Shown here piece after piece: positions 1 through 8,328 of a stretch of DNA of 64,000 bases. The translations under genes and the position numbers were made by a program. The DNA is from RUG11237 sp964450185. Its GTDB lineage: Bacteria > Bacillota > Clostridia > Lachnospirales > Lachnospiraceae. The stretch covers positions 10,278 through 74,277 of the forward strand of contig CAYVCL010000002.1 in NCBI GenBank assembly GCA_964450185.1, in the 5' to 3' direction. Numbering within the stretch: the first letter of the stretch is position 1; every line of letters begins with the position of its first letter. A model generated the notes under the pieces. The model had not been told where the DNA came from, did no database searches, and worked only from the letters and a program-made list of their open reading frames with translations.

Positions 1-1375
1 TTTCGGGATGAAGTTCTTTATACTCAGCAAGTGCTTCTGAAACATCTGCAAGTCCTGCCTTAAGTTTTAATGCACTTTGACCTGTCTGACTAGAGTGTGC
101 CTCATCTACGATAATAGCATAGTTTTTTCCCGTAGTATTACCAATCAACTCATAGATTACAGGGAACTTCTGCAAGGTTGAAATAATAATTCTTTTTCCA
201 TCTTCGATTGCATTTAAAAGGTCTTTTGACCTTTTTCTATCATCAATACAAACAACACTTCCCAACGTATGGTCAAATCCAGCAATAGTAGCCTGTAACT
301 GTGAATCAAGAACTTTTCTATCAGTTACAATTATAACTGAATTGAAGACAGGCTGATTGTCCCTATGAAGACTTGCTAATCTGTACGACAACCATGCAAT
401 ACTATTGGATTTACCAGACCCGGCACTATGCTGTATAAGATAACTCTCTCCTGGTCCCTTCTCCTCAACATCCTTAATTATTTTTCTTACAACATCTAAC
501 TGATGGTAACGAGGAAAGATAATTGCTTCTTTAGTTGTTAATGTCTGTGTACCATCAAGATTCTTCTTAACCTCTTTAGTCTTCTGGTAACTAATGAATT
601 TCTGAAGAATATCCATCAACTTATCTTTCTGCCATATTTCTTCCCATAGATATGAAACTACATATCTTCCGTCCTCTGTAGGCGGGTTACCTGCACCTCC
701 ATCATTTCCGGCACCATTTGACCCTTGGTTGAACGGCAAAAATCTTGTATTGTATCCATCAAGTTTTGTGGTCATCATTGCCTTATACAAATCAACAGCA
801 AAGAATACCAACACACGATGATTAAATGAAAAAGCTGCCTCTCTTTTATCACGATTGGTCATCCATTGCTCCATTGCATTATCAATGCTCTGACCTGTAA
901 GCTGATTTTTTAGTTCAATAGCCACAAGTGGAATACCATTGATGGCAAGCATCATGTCAACACTATTACTATTCGAAGTGCTGTAATGCCATTGGCGAAC
1001 ACACTGACATATATTCTGTGCGTATCTTGTATTTGCAAGCTGATTTAACTCTGATTCTGGTTTAAAGTAGCAAACCTTGAATTCCAAACCACGGTGCTTA
1101 AATCCATGGCGAAGAACATTAACCATACCATCCATCTGCACAGCATTCTCAAAAGCCTGCAAGAACTTCATCTTTGGATCCACACCATCTTTGCATCTTT
1201 TTACAAATTGAGTCCAAGCCAATTGCTGTGTGTTTTCAACAAATCTGCAAAGAGTGTCAATGTCAACTGCATCAGCATTTCTGAATCCCTGGTCAGATGC
1301 TTTAGTCCATCCACCTTCAGATGATATAAGATATTCTTCTATTTTACTTTCGAATAACTTTTCATTTTCTTCCAA
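1..1375 (-). CDS. hsdR: Type I restriction enzyme, R (HsdR) subunit, N-terminal part, cut by window edge
   Basis: HsdR is the ATP-driven translocating and cleaving subunit of a type I restriction complex; it works with HsdM and HsdS encoded just upstream. About 458 N-terminal residues are visible and the C-terminus lies beyond base 1. The nuclease PD-(D/E)xK region is seen as D140...AIELKN (E154, K156). A helicase Walker A motif HSAGSGKS lies near bases 410-440 and the Walker B motif VDEAHSS near 95-125. The frame is closed by the TAA that also ends hsdS, so translation must start after it. The best start is TTG at 1375-1373, about 8 nt behind AGGTGG. Only 3 bp separate the hsdS stop from this start, which implies one operon. 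What is visible looks intact. Confidence 0.93.
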   Translation of the reverse strand, partial: MEENEKLFESKIEEYLISSEGGWTKASDQGFRNADAVDIDTLCRFVENTQQLAWTQFVKRCKDGVDPKMKFLQAFENAVQMDGMVNVLRHGFKHRGLEFKVCYFKPESELNQLANTRYAQNICQCVRQWHYSTSNSNSVDMMLAINGIPLVAIELKNQLTGQSIDNAMEQWMTNRDKREAAFSFNHRVLVFFAVDLYKAMMTTKLDGYNTRFLPFNQGSNGAGNDGGAGNPPTEDGRYVVSYLWEEIWQKDKLMDILQKFISYQKTKEVKKNLDGTQTLTTKEAIIFPRYHQLDVVRKIIKDVEEKGPGESYLIQHSAGSGKSNSIAWLSYRLASLHRDNQPVFNSVIIVTDRKVLDSQLQATIAGFDHTLGSVVCIDDRKRSKDLLNAIEDGKRIIISTLQKFPVIYELIGNTTGKNYAIIVDEAHSSQTGQSALKLKAGLADVSEALAEYKELHPE

Positions 1376-1378
1376 GGA

Positions 1379-2650
1379 TTACACCACCTTTCTCTTTCCA
1401 GTAATTACCTCATAGATAAGCGACTTTTTATATTTTTCCATTTCTTGTACTATTAAATCTTTTTCTTGAATTAATTTATCAATCTCTGTTATCTTCTCAA
1501 CAACATATTTAACTATATCATTCTGCTCGTTTTCTTTAGGAATAGCACAATAAATTGAAAATAAATCTTTTGTATATAATCTAGTAAGTCCTTCTCCGAC
1601 ACCCGATGACTTCTTTTTAAACTCACCTATATACTGAGGCGTTTTAAATAACAACTCTAGAAACTTCATATTTGCTCTTCCAGTTGAATAATAAACTGCA
1701 TAATCGGGACTTACCAACCCTTCATACTCCGAAACAGCAAACACACCTAAATGCGCCTTTAATTTGTTAAACACCAAATCACCTTTATGGACAATTTTAG
1801 CACCCACAAAGGATGAAGCCATATTCGGAATACTATCCATTTCCTTTGTAGGAATCAAACCGTATTTCTGGCTCATTGATAAAGGTTCTTCTGTTCCGTC
1901 TATAGAGCGTTCTTTTCTTTCATCTAACAACCATTTAATTTTTATTTCATCCCAATGGACGGGTCTTTCACCAATCCAACGATAACTAGAAACTTCCATT
2001 TTCGCATCATCACAAATTCCTCTTGTTACAGCTTGAGTGATTACAGCTTGGCGAAGTTTCTTATATTCAGCTATTGACGATTTTGTTTCACTGATAACAC
2101 AATCCATTTCATGACATTTTTTATCAAGATAATCGGCTATCAATTCTTGAACTCTTTTATCTTTAGGATAAACAAATTTTAATGTTCTTAAGGTTGAAAC
2201 GCTGACACCTCCAATTAATCCAGAAAGATTCTTAGAAAACTCTTCCTCGAAATTAGGAGAGCATAAAAAGTAAAACAAAAATCTGCCATCTATCTCCTTG
2301 GGCGAAAAGCAACAAAGCTTATTAACAAAGGCAACCTTTCTATCTAACAAAGTTTTCTTTTTGCCCGCACTTCCACCCTCGATACACATCAATGTACTTT
2401 GGGCATCTGCCGTCTTAAAGCTAGAATCACTATTTTTAATATACAATCCGTTCTCATAATTTGCTGTATATATAACTGCCTCGATATCCTTTGTTGCGAT
2501 ATATGGGATTGCATCTTCTGAATCCATATACTTTTTCTTATCATCATCCTTTATGCTGTTACCCGTATATAAATCTGCAACATCCTTTATTCGACATACA
2601 ATCCAATCGTCTGGAATTTCTCCAATCCAAGGTATCTTACTATCCTTCAT
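1379..2650 (-). CDS. hsdS: Type I restriction-modification specificity subunit HsdS
   Basis: HsdS (423 aa) recognises the bipartite DNA target and bridges HsdM and HsdR. It has the usual two-fold layout. Target recognition domain 1 begins after W-IGEIPDDW near residue 8 and domain 2 after WIGERPVHW near residue 225. Conserved spacer helices follow each (IADYLDKKCHEMD near 170; the second near 385-415). Its ATG overlaps the hsdM stop by one base (TAATG) and has a strong AAAGGAGG site 7 nt upstream, so it is translationally coupled to hsdM. The DNA target cannot be read from the sequence, because recognition domains vary strongly. No frame breaks or inverted recombination repeats were seen. Confidence 0.93.
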   Translation of the reverse strand: MKDSKIPWIGEIPDDWIVCRIKDVADLYTGNSIKDDDKKKYMDSEDAIPYIATKDIEAVIYTANYENGLYIKNSDSSFKTADAQSTLMCIEGGSAGKKKTLLDRKVAFVNKLCCFSPKEIDGRFLFYFLCSPNFEEEFSKNLSGLIGGVSVSTLRTLKFVYPKDKRVQELIADYLDKKCHEMDCVISETKSSIAEYKKLRQAVITQAVTRGICDDAKMEVSSYRWIGERPVHWDEIKIKWLLDERKERSIDGTEEPLSMSQKYGLIPTKEMDSIPNMASSFVGAKIVHKGDLVFNKLKAHLGVFAVSEYEGLVSPDYAVYYSTGRANMKFLELLFKTPQYIGEFKKKSSGVGEGLTRLYTKDLFSIYCAIPKENEQNDIVKYVVEKITEIDKLIQEKDLIVQEMEKYKKSLIYEVITGKRKVV

Positions 2651-4458
2651 TATCTAACCTCCTTTAGCAGACCAGCTAATGAACTTGATATTCTCTCCTC
2701 TAACAGACTAATTCTTTCCAAAATAGTTTCTGCAGGTTCAACTGGAGTGTATTCATAAAAGAACTGTTTCATATTAATCTCATAGCCAACAGTATTCTTT
2801 TTCTCATCTACCCAAGCCTCTGAATTAAATGGAAGAACTTCATTCTTCATATAATCTGATATTTCTTCAGTTAGACTCACTTTTTCAACATCTCGTAAAC
2901 TAGTATCAGCTACCTTCTTACCTTTTTTCAGAATAACCGCTCCATTTTCATCTCTTTGTGGCGTTTCCACGGTTATCTTTGTATATCCTAAACTTACTCC
3001 TTGTACAACTGATGCTTTACACAGAACCTCCTCACCTGACTCAAGCGTGTCCGAATAACTGCCATCTGCATATTCACCATATGCCTTTACAATTAAATTT
3101 CTACATTTCTCTGTAATATCTTTTCTTTTATTTCCGATTGGCTTAAATCTGGATTCGCCACACATACTAGCATCAATCAACAAGATATTTCCTGGGTTTC
3201 TAAGTGGCTTTTCTTTGTCAATTATCCAAATATAGGTCGCAATTCCTGTATTGTAAAAACTATCATTTGGCAACTGCACAATAGCATCTAGCCAATCATT
3301 CTCTATAATATATTTACGAATTTCGCTTGGGCCAGACCCAGCATCTCCGGTCGAAAGCGAAGAACCATTTTGGATAATCGCCATCTTACCCTTACCCGGT
3401 TTTAATTTCTTAATACCATTTAACATAAACAACATTTGACCATCACTCTTTGACGGTAAACCCGGTGCAAATCTTCCAGCCTCTCCCTTTTTATACTCCA
3501 TCTCAACAACTGGAGCTTCTCTCTTCCAATCAATACCGAAAGGAGGATTTGAAATTACAAAATCAAACTCAAACCCTGTAAATTGGTCTTCTGAAAGAGT
3601 ATCACCAAACTTCATATTGTCTGGGTCACCGCCATGAATGATAGTATCGGCCATAGCAATACCCATTGTAAACGGATTAATCTCCTGCCCAAAAGTAGTA
3701 ACATTAGCTTTTGCATCCAGTTGCTTAAGTCTTTCTTCCATGCAAGTAAGCATCTGACTTGTACCCATAGTCATATCATATACAGTACAATGCATTCCAT
3801 CATCATCCATATCAAGGTCATAATTTGTAACCAGCAAATCACACATCAAATAAATAATATCTCGACTTGTAAAATGGGCTCCTGCTTCCTGATCAAAAGA
3901 CTCCGAAAATCTTTGTACTAGGTTTTCAAAAATGTAACCCATATCAACAGATGAATATTTACTCATATCCATATTTTTCGCATTGAAATCTGATACAATC
4001 TGATATAGAACCTTAGCTTCATTCATACGGTCAATCTGTCCATAGAATCCCATACGAGATAAAATATCTTTTACATTGTCCGAAAATCCATTTACATATA
4101 CCAAAAAATTCTCGGCTATATTTTCTGGCTCTGCAATCAATAGGTCAAAATTATATTTACTAGTATTATAAAATTGGTATCCGGCAGCCTCTTTCAAAAA
4201 CTCTGCAGCCATAGGACCAAAGTCCTTATACTGCTCATATGCCTCTTCTACTTCTTCACGCCTTGTTTTCTCATGTCCTTCTTTTTTTGTCTCAAGACAA
4301 TCATGAAATCTCTTAATTACACACATTGGCAAAATTACTAATCCATATTCATGTGGGCCATATGCACCAAATAAAGAATTAGCTGCGTTCCATATAAGGT
4401 TTGCATTTTCCTGTGCCCTTCTTGTTACCTCATTAATCTTATCTTCGCTTACGCTCAT
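2650..4458 (-). CDS. hsdM: Type I restriction-modification DNA methyltransferase HsdM
   Basis: HsdM (602 aa) is the N6-adenine methyltransferase of the complex. The N-terminal helical HsdM domain spans roughly residues 10-150. The catalytic motif IV is SNPPFG at residues 303-308, and GQEINPF (257-263) resembles the region after motif I. Motif I, usually DPxxGTGG, reads DMTMGTSQ at 228-235, so the second conserved Gly is replaced; whether this is normal for its subfamily I cannot tell. The ATG overlaps the end of the preceding transposase-like gene by 20 bp and has a strong AGGAGG site about 11 nt upstream, inside that gene. The length is slightly above the common 500-550 aa. Confidence 0.93.
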   Translation of the reverse strand: MSVSEDKINEVTRRAQENANLIWNAANSLFGAYGPHEYGLVILPMCVIKRFHDCLETKKEGHEKTRREEVEEAYEQYKDFGPMAAEFLKEAAGYQFYNTSKYNFDLLIAEPENIAENFLVYVNGFSDNVKDILSRMGFYGQIDRMNEAKVLYQIVSDFNAKNMDMSKYSSVDMGYIFENLVQRFSESFDQEAGAHFTSRDIIYLMCDLLVTNYDLDMDDDGMHCTVYDMTMGTSQMLTCMEERLKQLDAKANVTTFGQEINPFTMGIAMADTIIHGGDPDNMKFGDTLSEDQFTGFEFDFVISNPPFGIDWKREAPVVEMEYKKGEAGRFAPGLPSKSDGQMLFMLNGIKKLKPGKGKMAIIQNGSSLSTGDAGSGPSEIRKYIIENDWLDAIVQLPNDSFYNTGIATYIWIIDKEKPLRNPGNILLIDASMCGESRFKPIGNKRKDITEKCRNLIVKAYGEYADGSYSDTLESGEEVLCKASVVQGVSLGYTKITVETPQRDENGAVILKKGKKVADTSLRDVEKVSLTEEISDYMKNEVLPFNSEAWVDEKKNTVGYEINMKQFFYEYTPVEPAETILERISLLEERISSSLAGLLKEVR

Positions 4459-5764
4459 GTTTCTTTAAACCTCCTTCGGTTATCATATCATCTAATATGT
4501 CCAATAAATCGTCCACCGGGATACCATGCCACGGTGTTTTATTATCAAATTCCTTAAAATCCGAGTACAGCAACCTTGCCCTGAAAACATCATCCGTGCA
4601 TTGTGCAAAATACTGTTCGATTTTTTCATTTAACTCATAAAGTTTTTCGTATCGGCTGCCTGATATATCATTTCTTCTTTTATAATAATTTACAATCTCT
4701 GACCAATATGAATCCAAGTAAAAAAGAGTCATGGCAAATGTTGTTCTGTCATCTTCTGACAAATCTTCCATCCACGGTTTGACTTCAAAAATATCTCTGT
4801 GGTCTTGCAATAAAGTATATAATTCTGCGTATTTCTGAAACGCAGACCATAAAACCCTATCTTTTCTTCTTATGCTATATACTTTAGCTGCATCTTCCTC
4901 TACAAGGTCAGCACCTTTACTTCGAAGATTTCGCCTAACTTCTTTTGAATAATTTTTTGCCCTTTCAAATACACAAGCATCATATTCATCAAGTAGAATC
5001 TGCTTGATGGCATCTGTATCCACCAATATCTTATCCGGCTTTACAACTTCTTTTAATGCTTCATACACAACCGGGTTACCATCAATTATAACGGCTGCCA
5101 AATATTCAGGCTCAATCTTACTAAAGAACTCTTTTATTGCTGATGCACTTATATAAGGAAAAACTTCTATGACAGCAAGCGTTCTGTTGTCCAGCTCGCA
5201 TATGACGGTGTATGATTTATGATAGGCTTCATAGGTATAGATGAGAATGCCTTGTGGTGTAACAAACTTCCTCGCATCATCTTTATCCCTTACCCATCTC
5301 TTCACGAGTTTAGACATTGCAGGTTTGCTTATTAAATCTTCTTTACGACCATCAACAATATAATCGGCCATATCCTCTCTTGTCTTATCAATCGATTCAT
5401 ACATAAGATGACGGAGAACTTCATCCTCATACCTTTTAGTCGTTTTAGAATTTTCTTTTACAAACTCGACAGGCTTTTGAAATACAGCACCACACTCTGG
5501 ATCCAGACATCTGTATTTATAAAAGTAATAATGCAGCCTAGCAAATTGTTTAAAGCCATCTACTGAAACCACATCTATCAATGTCCTATTAAACCGACCA
5601 TGATTCTCAACGGGGCCTCCACACTCTGCACAAGTCGGCATGGAAGTCTCTGGACTCATGGCTTTTATATCATGTTCATCTCCACCGATAGCAGTTAATC
5701 CCGGCATATCCAAAAGCTCTGTTAATGCCTTATCTTTCTTTTTTAATTTACGAGGTTTAGCCAT
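4439..5764 (-). CDS. ISL3-type transposase-like protein, probably domesticated, first gene of the hsd operon
   Basis: This protein is 441 aa from the ATG at 5764, chosen over an upstream GTG at 5785 because GGAGGT sits 4 nt before the ATG. It has an N-terminal zinc ribbon (C45-x2-C48 and C86-x4-C91) like the zf-ISL3 domain, a central helical region, and a segment resembling the ISL3 DDE fold. There YTVICELDN, IIDGNPVVYEAL and ILVDTDAIKQ align with the family pattern in order. The expected first catalytic Asp (family DEfa) reads TYEA, so catalysis is probably lost. No terminal inverted repeats or target duplications were seen around it. It overlaps hsdM by 20 bp and shares its promoter, so I infer a regulatory or accessory DNA-binding role for the restriction operon. 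An immobile remnant is the alternative. Confidence 0.6.
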   Translation of the reverse strand: MAKPRKLKKKDKALTELLDMPGLTAIGGDEHDIKAMSPETSMPTCAECGGPVENHGRFNRTLIDVVSVDGFKQFARLHYYFYKYRCLDPECGAVFQKPVEFVKENSKTTKRYEDEVLRHLMYESIDKTREDMADYIVDGRKEDLISKPAMSKLVKRWVRDKDDARKFVTPQGILIYTYEAYHKSYTVICELDNRTLAVIEVFPYISASAIKEFFSKIEPEYLAAVIIDGNPVVYEALKEVVKPDKILVDTDAIKQILLDEYDACVFERAKNYSKEVRRNLRSKGADLVEEDAAKVYSIRRKDRVLWSAFQKYAELYTLLQDHRDIFEVKPWMEDLSEDDRTTFAMTLFYLDSYWSEIVNYYKRRNDISGSRYEKLYELNEKIEQYFAQCTDDVFRARLLYSDFKEFDNKTPWHGIPVDDLLDILDDMITEGGLKKHERKRR

Positions 5765-5801
5765 ATCTACCTCCAATGCACCCACTATCGTTACATTTTA
5801 C

Positions 5802-5830
5802 AGTATAGCACATCAGCCTCAATTTTCACA
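5802..5830 (-). promoter_or_regulatory. Putative promoter of the transposase-like-hsdMSR operon
   Basis: On the minus strand a -10 hexamer TATACT (5807-5802) lies 17 nt from a weak -35 TGTGAA (5830-5825). The first 19-bp repeat (5827-5845) overlaps the -35, so a protein bound there could block RNA polymerase. Read by eye only. Confidence 0.45.
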
Positions 5831-5950
5831 CCACCAAGTTAACATTTTTTCTAATGAATGTATCACCAACTTCCATTTTACCCACCACTAAGTTAACAAA
5901 CAGAAAAATGGTGGATATTATTTTTCAAATACCCACCACTAAGTTAACAT
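5827..5950. repeat. Three 19-bp direct repeats in a divergent promoter region
   Basis: Copies lie at 5827-5845 (CACACCACCAAGTTAACAT), 5881-5899 (CCCACCACTAAGTTAACAA) and 5932-5950 (CCCACCACTAAGTTAACAT). Starts are 54 and 51 bp apart, about five helical turns, so all three would face the same side of the DNA. Each contains the palindrome GTTAAC. They sit between the leftward hsd operon promoter and the rightward promoter of a 52-aa gene. This is the layout of an operator array, most simply for the transposase-like protein encoded next to it. The 5786-6110 stretch otherwise holds only the two promoters and a 5' leader with an inverted repeat, GTACATCT (6025-6032) and AGATGTAC (6063-6070). Confidence 0.75.
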
Positions 5951-5968
5951 TCTAAAATATAAGCTCCA

Positions 5969-5996
5969 TTGTAAATGCCGATGTATATGGTAGAAT
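5969..5996 (+). promoter_or_regulatory. Putative promoter of the 52-aa gene
   Basis: TTGTAA (5969-5974) is followed after 16 nt by TAGAAT (5991-5996), with a TG extended -10 element (TGG just before it). The third 19-bp repeat ends 18 bp upstream of the -35. Confidence 0.5.
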
Positions 5997-6110
5997 GAGG
6001 GTACCGAAAGGGATACAGAAGAAAGTACATCTTCTTCTCCCCCATTATTACATTAGCATTTTAGATGTACCATAAACAGGACTCATAACAAAGGAAAGGA
6101 GAAATTGCCT

Positions 6111-6269
6111 ATGGAGTACACCCCTATGAAGGATTTAAACAAGCATCGCACTTGCGACCGCAGTGCTGATAAGAAAGTAGTCACCATAGTAAGAGGTGAC
6201 TGCAAAACAATTATTACTGCCAATCCAGACGGAACTCTTAATGTAGAGTTTGAAATGATTGCAGCCTAA
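6111..6269 (+). CDS. Small hypothetical protein (52 aa)
   Basis: The frame runs from ATG at 6111 to TAA at 6267-6269. It begins MEYTPMKDLNKHRTCD and ends LNVEFEMIAA. AAGGAG lies about 10 nt upstream, a promoter is present at 5969-5996, and a strong terminator-like structure follows at 6308-6378. It is therefore a self-contained transcription unit rather than a random frame. The sequence has two cysteines, is basic in its first half and predicts a short beta-rich second half (KVVTIVRGDCKTIITANPDG). I do not recognise a family. Its divergent placement from the hsd operon and the shared repeats suggest co-regulation with it. Confidence 0.6.
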   Translation: MEYTPMKDLNKHRTCDRSADKKVVTIVRGDCKTIITANPDGTLNVEFEMIAA

Positions 6270-6307
6270 AACTTAATCTCAAGCTGGTATATCCGCCTGA
6301 ACGCTTT

Positions 6308-6378
6308 GACGGCCGTGCGGAACCCTATTATGTCCTAGCCTCACTAGGATTACGGGTTCTTCATAGCCGTCTTTTTTT
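6308..6378 (+). terminator. Nested-stem intrinsic terminator after the 52-aa gene
   Basis: Three nested stems are visible: GACGGC (6308-6313) with GCCGTC, GAACCC with GGGTTC, and TCCTAG with CTAGGA. A run of seven T follows from 6372. It overlaps the last bases of the convergent XRE gene. Confidence 0.75.
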
Positions 6379-7021
6379 AATTAAACGGCAAATCATTCTC
6401 TGGGAATATTGTGAAATTACTTTCTTCCATAATTTTCACATTCCCCTCACGAATATCTTTTGCCAGTTTACTAATGGTTTCATTGGAATTTTGCTCCGGC
6501 ATATTCTGCTTGTAAATTGTGTCAACCTTTTCACTCCATTGAAGAAGAGGCGTGTTTGAAAAGGCTTTATATGTTTTATCCTTCCACAGACCAGCAATAT
6601 CAGCATTATCTCCGGACAATTTATCCATACCTTCCAAAAGGAACAGAAGGATTTTATCTTGTACCAATAGCATACCAGGATCAGATTCATTTCCATAGCT
6701 GTTATAGTCATAACCCATCTGTATTGTTCCATTCTCATACAGTTTGTCAATAACAGCCATCACATCAGAATATGTAAGGTTGCTCACATCAAGATTAGAT
6801 GTATGTTCTTTCTGTTCAGACAAGCCAAGGAGCCAATCTACAGAAACATGATATGCCTTTGCAATTTCTATCAAAGTTGCTGCTGAAGGTGGTGTACCTT
6901 TTAGCATTTTGCTGACATTCGCCTGTGACATTTTAATCTTTTTACCGAATGCATCCTGAGTGTCATTACCTTTCAACTCCAAAATGCGTTCAAGTGTTAC
7001 ATCCGCAGTGTTATCACTCAT
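6377..7021 (-). CDS. XRE-family transcriptional regulator
   Basis: This 214-aa protein has a Cro/CI-type helix-turn-helix at about residues 10-67 (TQDAFGKKIKMSQANVSKML, then a turn and SVDWLLGLSE). A roughly 145-residue C-terminal region follows that I do not recognise; it is acidic, helical and lacks the Ser-Lys pair of LexA/CI peptidases. It acts in the cytoplasm as a DNA-binding repressor or activator. A perfect palindrome at 7069-7090, next to its -10, suggests autoregulation. It sits in the island between the 52-aa gene and the 276-aa gene; either could be its target. It may be phage- or island-derived. Confidence 0.85.
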   Translation of the reverse strand: MSDNTADVTLERILELKGNDTQDAFGKKIKMSQANVSKMLKGTPPSAATLIEIAKAYHVSVDWLLGLSEQKEHTSNLDVSNLTYSDVMAVIDKLYENGTIQMGYDYNSYGNESDPGMLLVQDKILLFLLEGMDKLSGDNADIAGLWKDKTYKAFSNTPLLQWSEKVDTIYKQNMPEQNSNETISKLAKDIREGNVKIMEESNFTIFPENDLPFN

Positions 7022-7068
7022 AGCATAACCTCATTCATATTTCAATATTTTTATTCGTTTGATTATAC

Positions 7069-7090
7069 AAATATTCTAACACGAATATTT
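7069..7090. promoter_or_regulatory. Palindromic operator upstream of the XRE regulator
   Basis: AAATATTC and GAATATTT form a perfect 8-bp inverted repeat with a 6-nt spacer. It abuts a minus-strand TATAAT (7067-7062) that would serve the XRE gene, which fits self-repression. Further GAATA-like half sites occur at 7040-7056. Confidence 0.6.
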
Positions 7091-7435
7091 CAAAGTGTAC
7101 AGCACTATTTTTAAGTACTTTCAGAATGCCAAATATATGAATAAGTCGTTGGATTATGCTATTACAGCTCCCTTACACTTATATCATAGGAATTTAATTC
7201 TTTTATTTACATGTCCTGGAGCAAGACATTAAACTGCGCCACCCTCAAAGCTAACTAGGAGTCATGACCCAAAACCAATATGGTTACCTGCGAGGGCAAT
7301 TGAATATAGAACCGCTGGCTTTATTGGTTGTCAGCTTAACCAACACATAGGGCGAAGTCCTTGTATTGGCTGAGTTTTTGCACCCTTTTTTAGGTCAGCT
7401 TGCCATAGGACTTCTCCCGGAAAGAGAGAAAAATT
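7091..7435 (+). other. Gene-free leader with a long hairpin before the 276-aa gene
   Basis: No convincing frame is seen here. Close to the downstream gene, GGG-C-GAAGTCCT (7350-7361) pairs with AGGACTTC-T-CCC (7407-7418), 12 positions with one mismatch. The right arm ends 17 nt before the ATG, just upstream of the purine-rich ribosome site. Between the arms lie a T-run (7385-7391) and a second copy of the word GTCAGCTT that also occurs near 7330. An attenuating or translation-controlling leader is possible. I match it to no known riboswitch class. Confidence 0.35.
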
Positions 7436-8266
7436 ATGGCAAAAACAGTCAATGTACAGACAAAAACAGTTACTTCAGTAACATCAGCAACTATTAACAA
7501 CAACACGGCTAAACTTCCGGCAGACGGTATTCCTGCAAAAGCAAATCAGGTATTATGTCCTGCAGTATTTAGCATTAACGAGTGGCCTTCTCTCGATACT
7601 ATTATCAGAGAAAACCTCGAACAGTTCACATGCTGTGGACAGACTTTCTACATTGGATATGTCGCAACTGATATTCCAAATGGTCAGACAGCCGCCGAAG
7701 TCTACAACACTTGCAACAAGGAGAAGAATAAATTCATCAACGAATATCTTAAGCCTTACCGTAAGGGCAGATGCGTTAGAGGATACGAAATTGATGGTAC
7801 TCCTATTCTTTGCTGGGAAAAGAGATGTAAGGGATGTACTGGATGCGACAAAAACGGTATTCCTTATGAACGTTTCAATCCACAGCACCCTTTCACAGAA
7901 GTTTCTTTTGAGGCTCATGTAGAAGAAACTGGAGTAGATTTTGCGGACAAGCCTACCGTTTTCTATGGGGATGAAGAAGAATCTCCCTACGCAAATGACG
8001 AAGAAAGACTTGTTGCTCTTCTCCATCATCTCGAAGAAAACTATCCTCGTCATTACAAAGCCTTTTTAATGATTAAGGAACAGAAATCTGCAGAAGAGAT
8101 TTGCGAAGCTCTCGGTTTCGCTTCTGGCAGCAAACGTGTTTATTCCATTATGGATGAAACAATGCATATCTGTTACAAGTTCTTCGGGAGTGGTGTTTTA
8201 TCTACAAAAGCTATTCTTGACCACAAGAGACGTGCTAAAGAAGCTAAAAAGAATCTTCTCTTCTAA
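7436..8266 (+). CDS. Hypothetical Cys-rich protein with a C-terminal HTH-like region (276 aa)
   Basis: I do not recognise the family. The N-terminal 40 residues are Thr/Val-rich and low in complexity. The middle contains cysteines that could bind metal or iron-sulfur: TCCGQTF near 65, then GRC, CWEKRC-KGC-TGC between about 112 and 138. The last 90 residues are helical (EERLVALLHHLEENYP, EEICEALGFASGSKRVYSIM) and resemble sigma-factor region 4 in spacing, with a basic tail (KRRAKEAKKN). GGAAAG lies about 12 nt before the ATG, and the leader carries a long hairpin. A terminator at 8292-8328 follows. A DNA-binding or sigma-like role in the island is only an inference. It is likely expressed alone. 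Confidence 0.6.
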   Translation: MAKTVNVQTKTVTSVTSATINNNTAKLPADGIPAKANQVLCPAVFSINEWPSLDTIIRENLEQFTCCGQTFYIGYVATDIPNGQTAAEVYNTCNKEKNKFINEYLKPYRKGRCVRGYEIDGTPILCWEKRCKGCTGCDKNGIPYERFNPQHPFTEVSFEAHVEETGVDFADKPTVFYGDEEESPYANDEERLVALLHHLEENYPRHYKAFLMIKEQKSAEEICEALGFASGSKRVYSIMDETMHICYKFFGSGVLSTKAILDHKRRAKEAKKNLLF

Positions 8267-8291
8267 ATCAAAATAACCGTAGACCAATTTG

Positions 8292-8328
8292 CAGGTGCTG
8301 GTGGATTACCATCAGCACTTGTTTTATT
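8292..8328 (+). terminator. Intrinsic terminator after the 276-aa gene
   Basis: CAGGTGCTGGTGG (8292-8304) pairs with CCATCAGCACTTG (8309-8321) with two G-U pairs and an ATTA loop, followed by TTTTATT. Confidence 0.8.

Noticed and set aside
4439..5764. Active ISL3 insertion sequence
   Set aside because: No terminal inverted repeats or target duplication found around the gene, and it is fused into the hsd operon by overlap.
5827..5950. CRISPR array
   Set aside because: Only three short imperfect repeats, no uniform spacers of protospacer type and no cas genes.
6436..6750. Minus-strand 104-codon frame inside the XRE gene
   Set aside because: It is a shifted frame of the regulator gene, with many Met, Trp and Cys and no ribosome site.
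7145..7435. Known riboswitch or tmRNA-like RNA
   Set aside because: Hairpins exist but no conserved core of a class I know could be identified.
7553..8053. Minus-strand 166-codon frame
   Set aside because: Antisense to the 276-aa gene, which has a better start, terminator and codon use.
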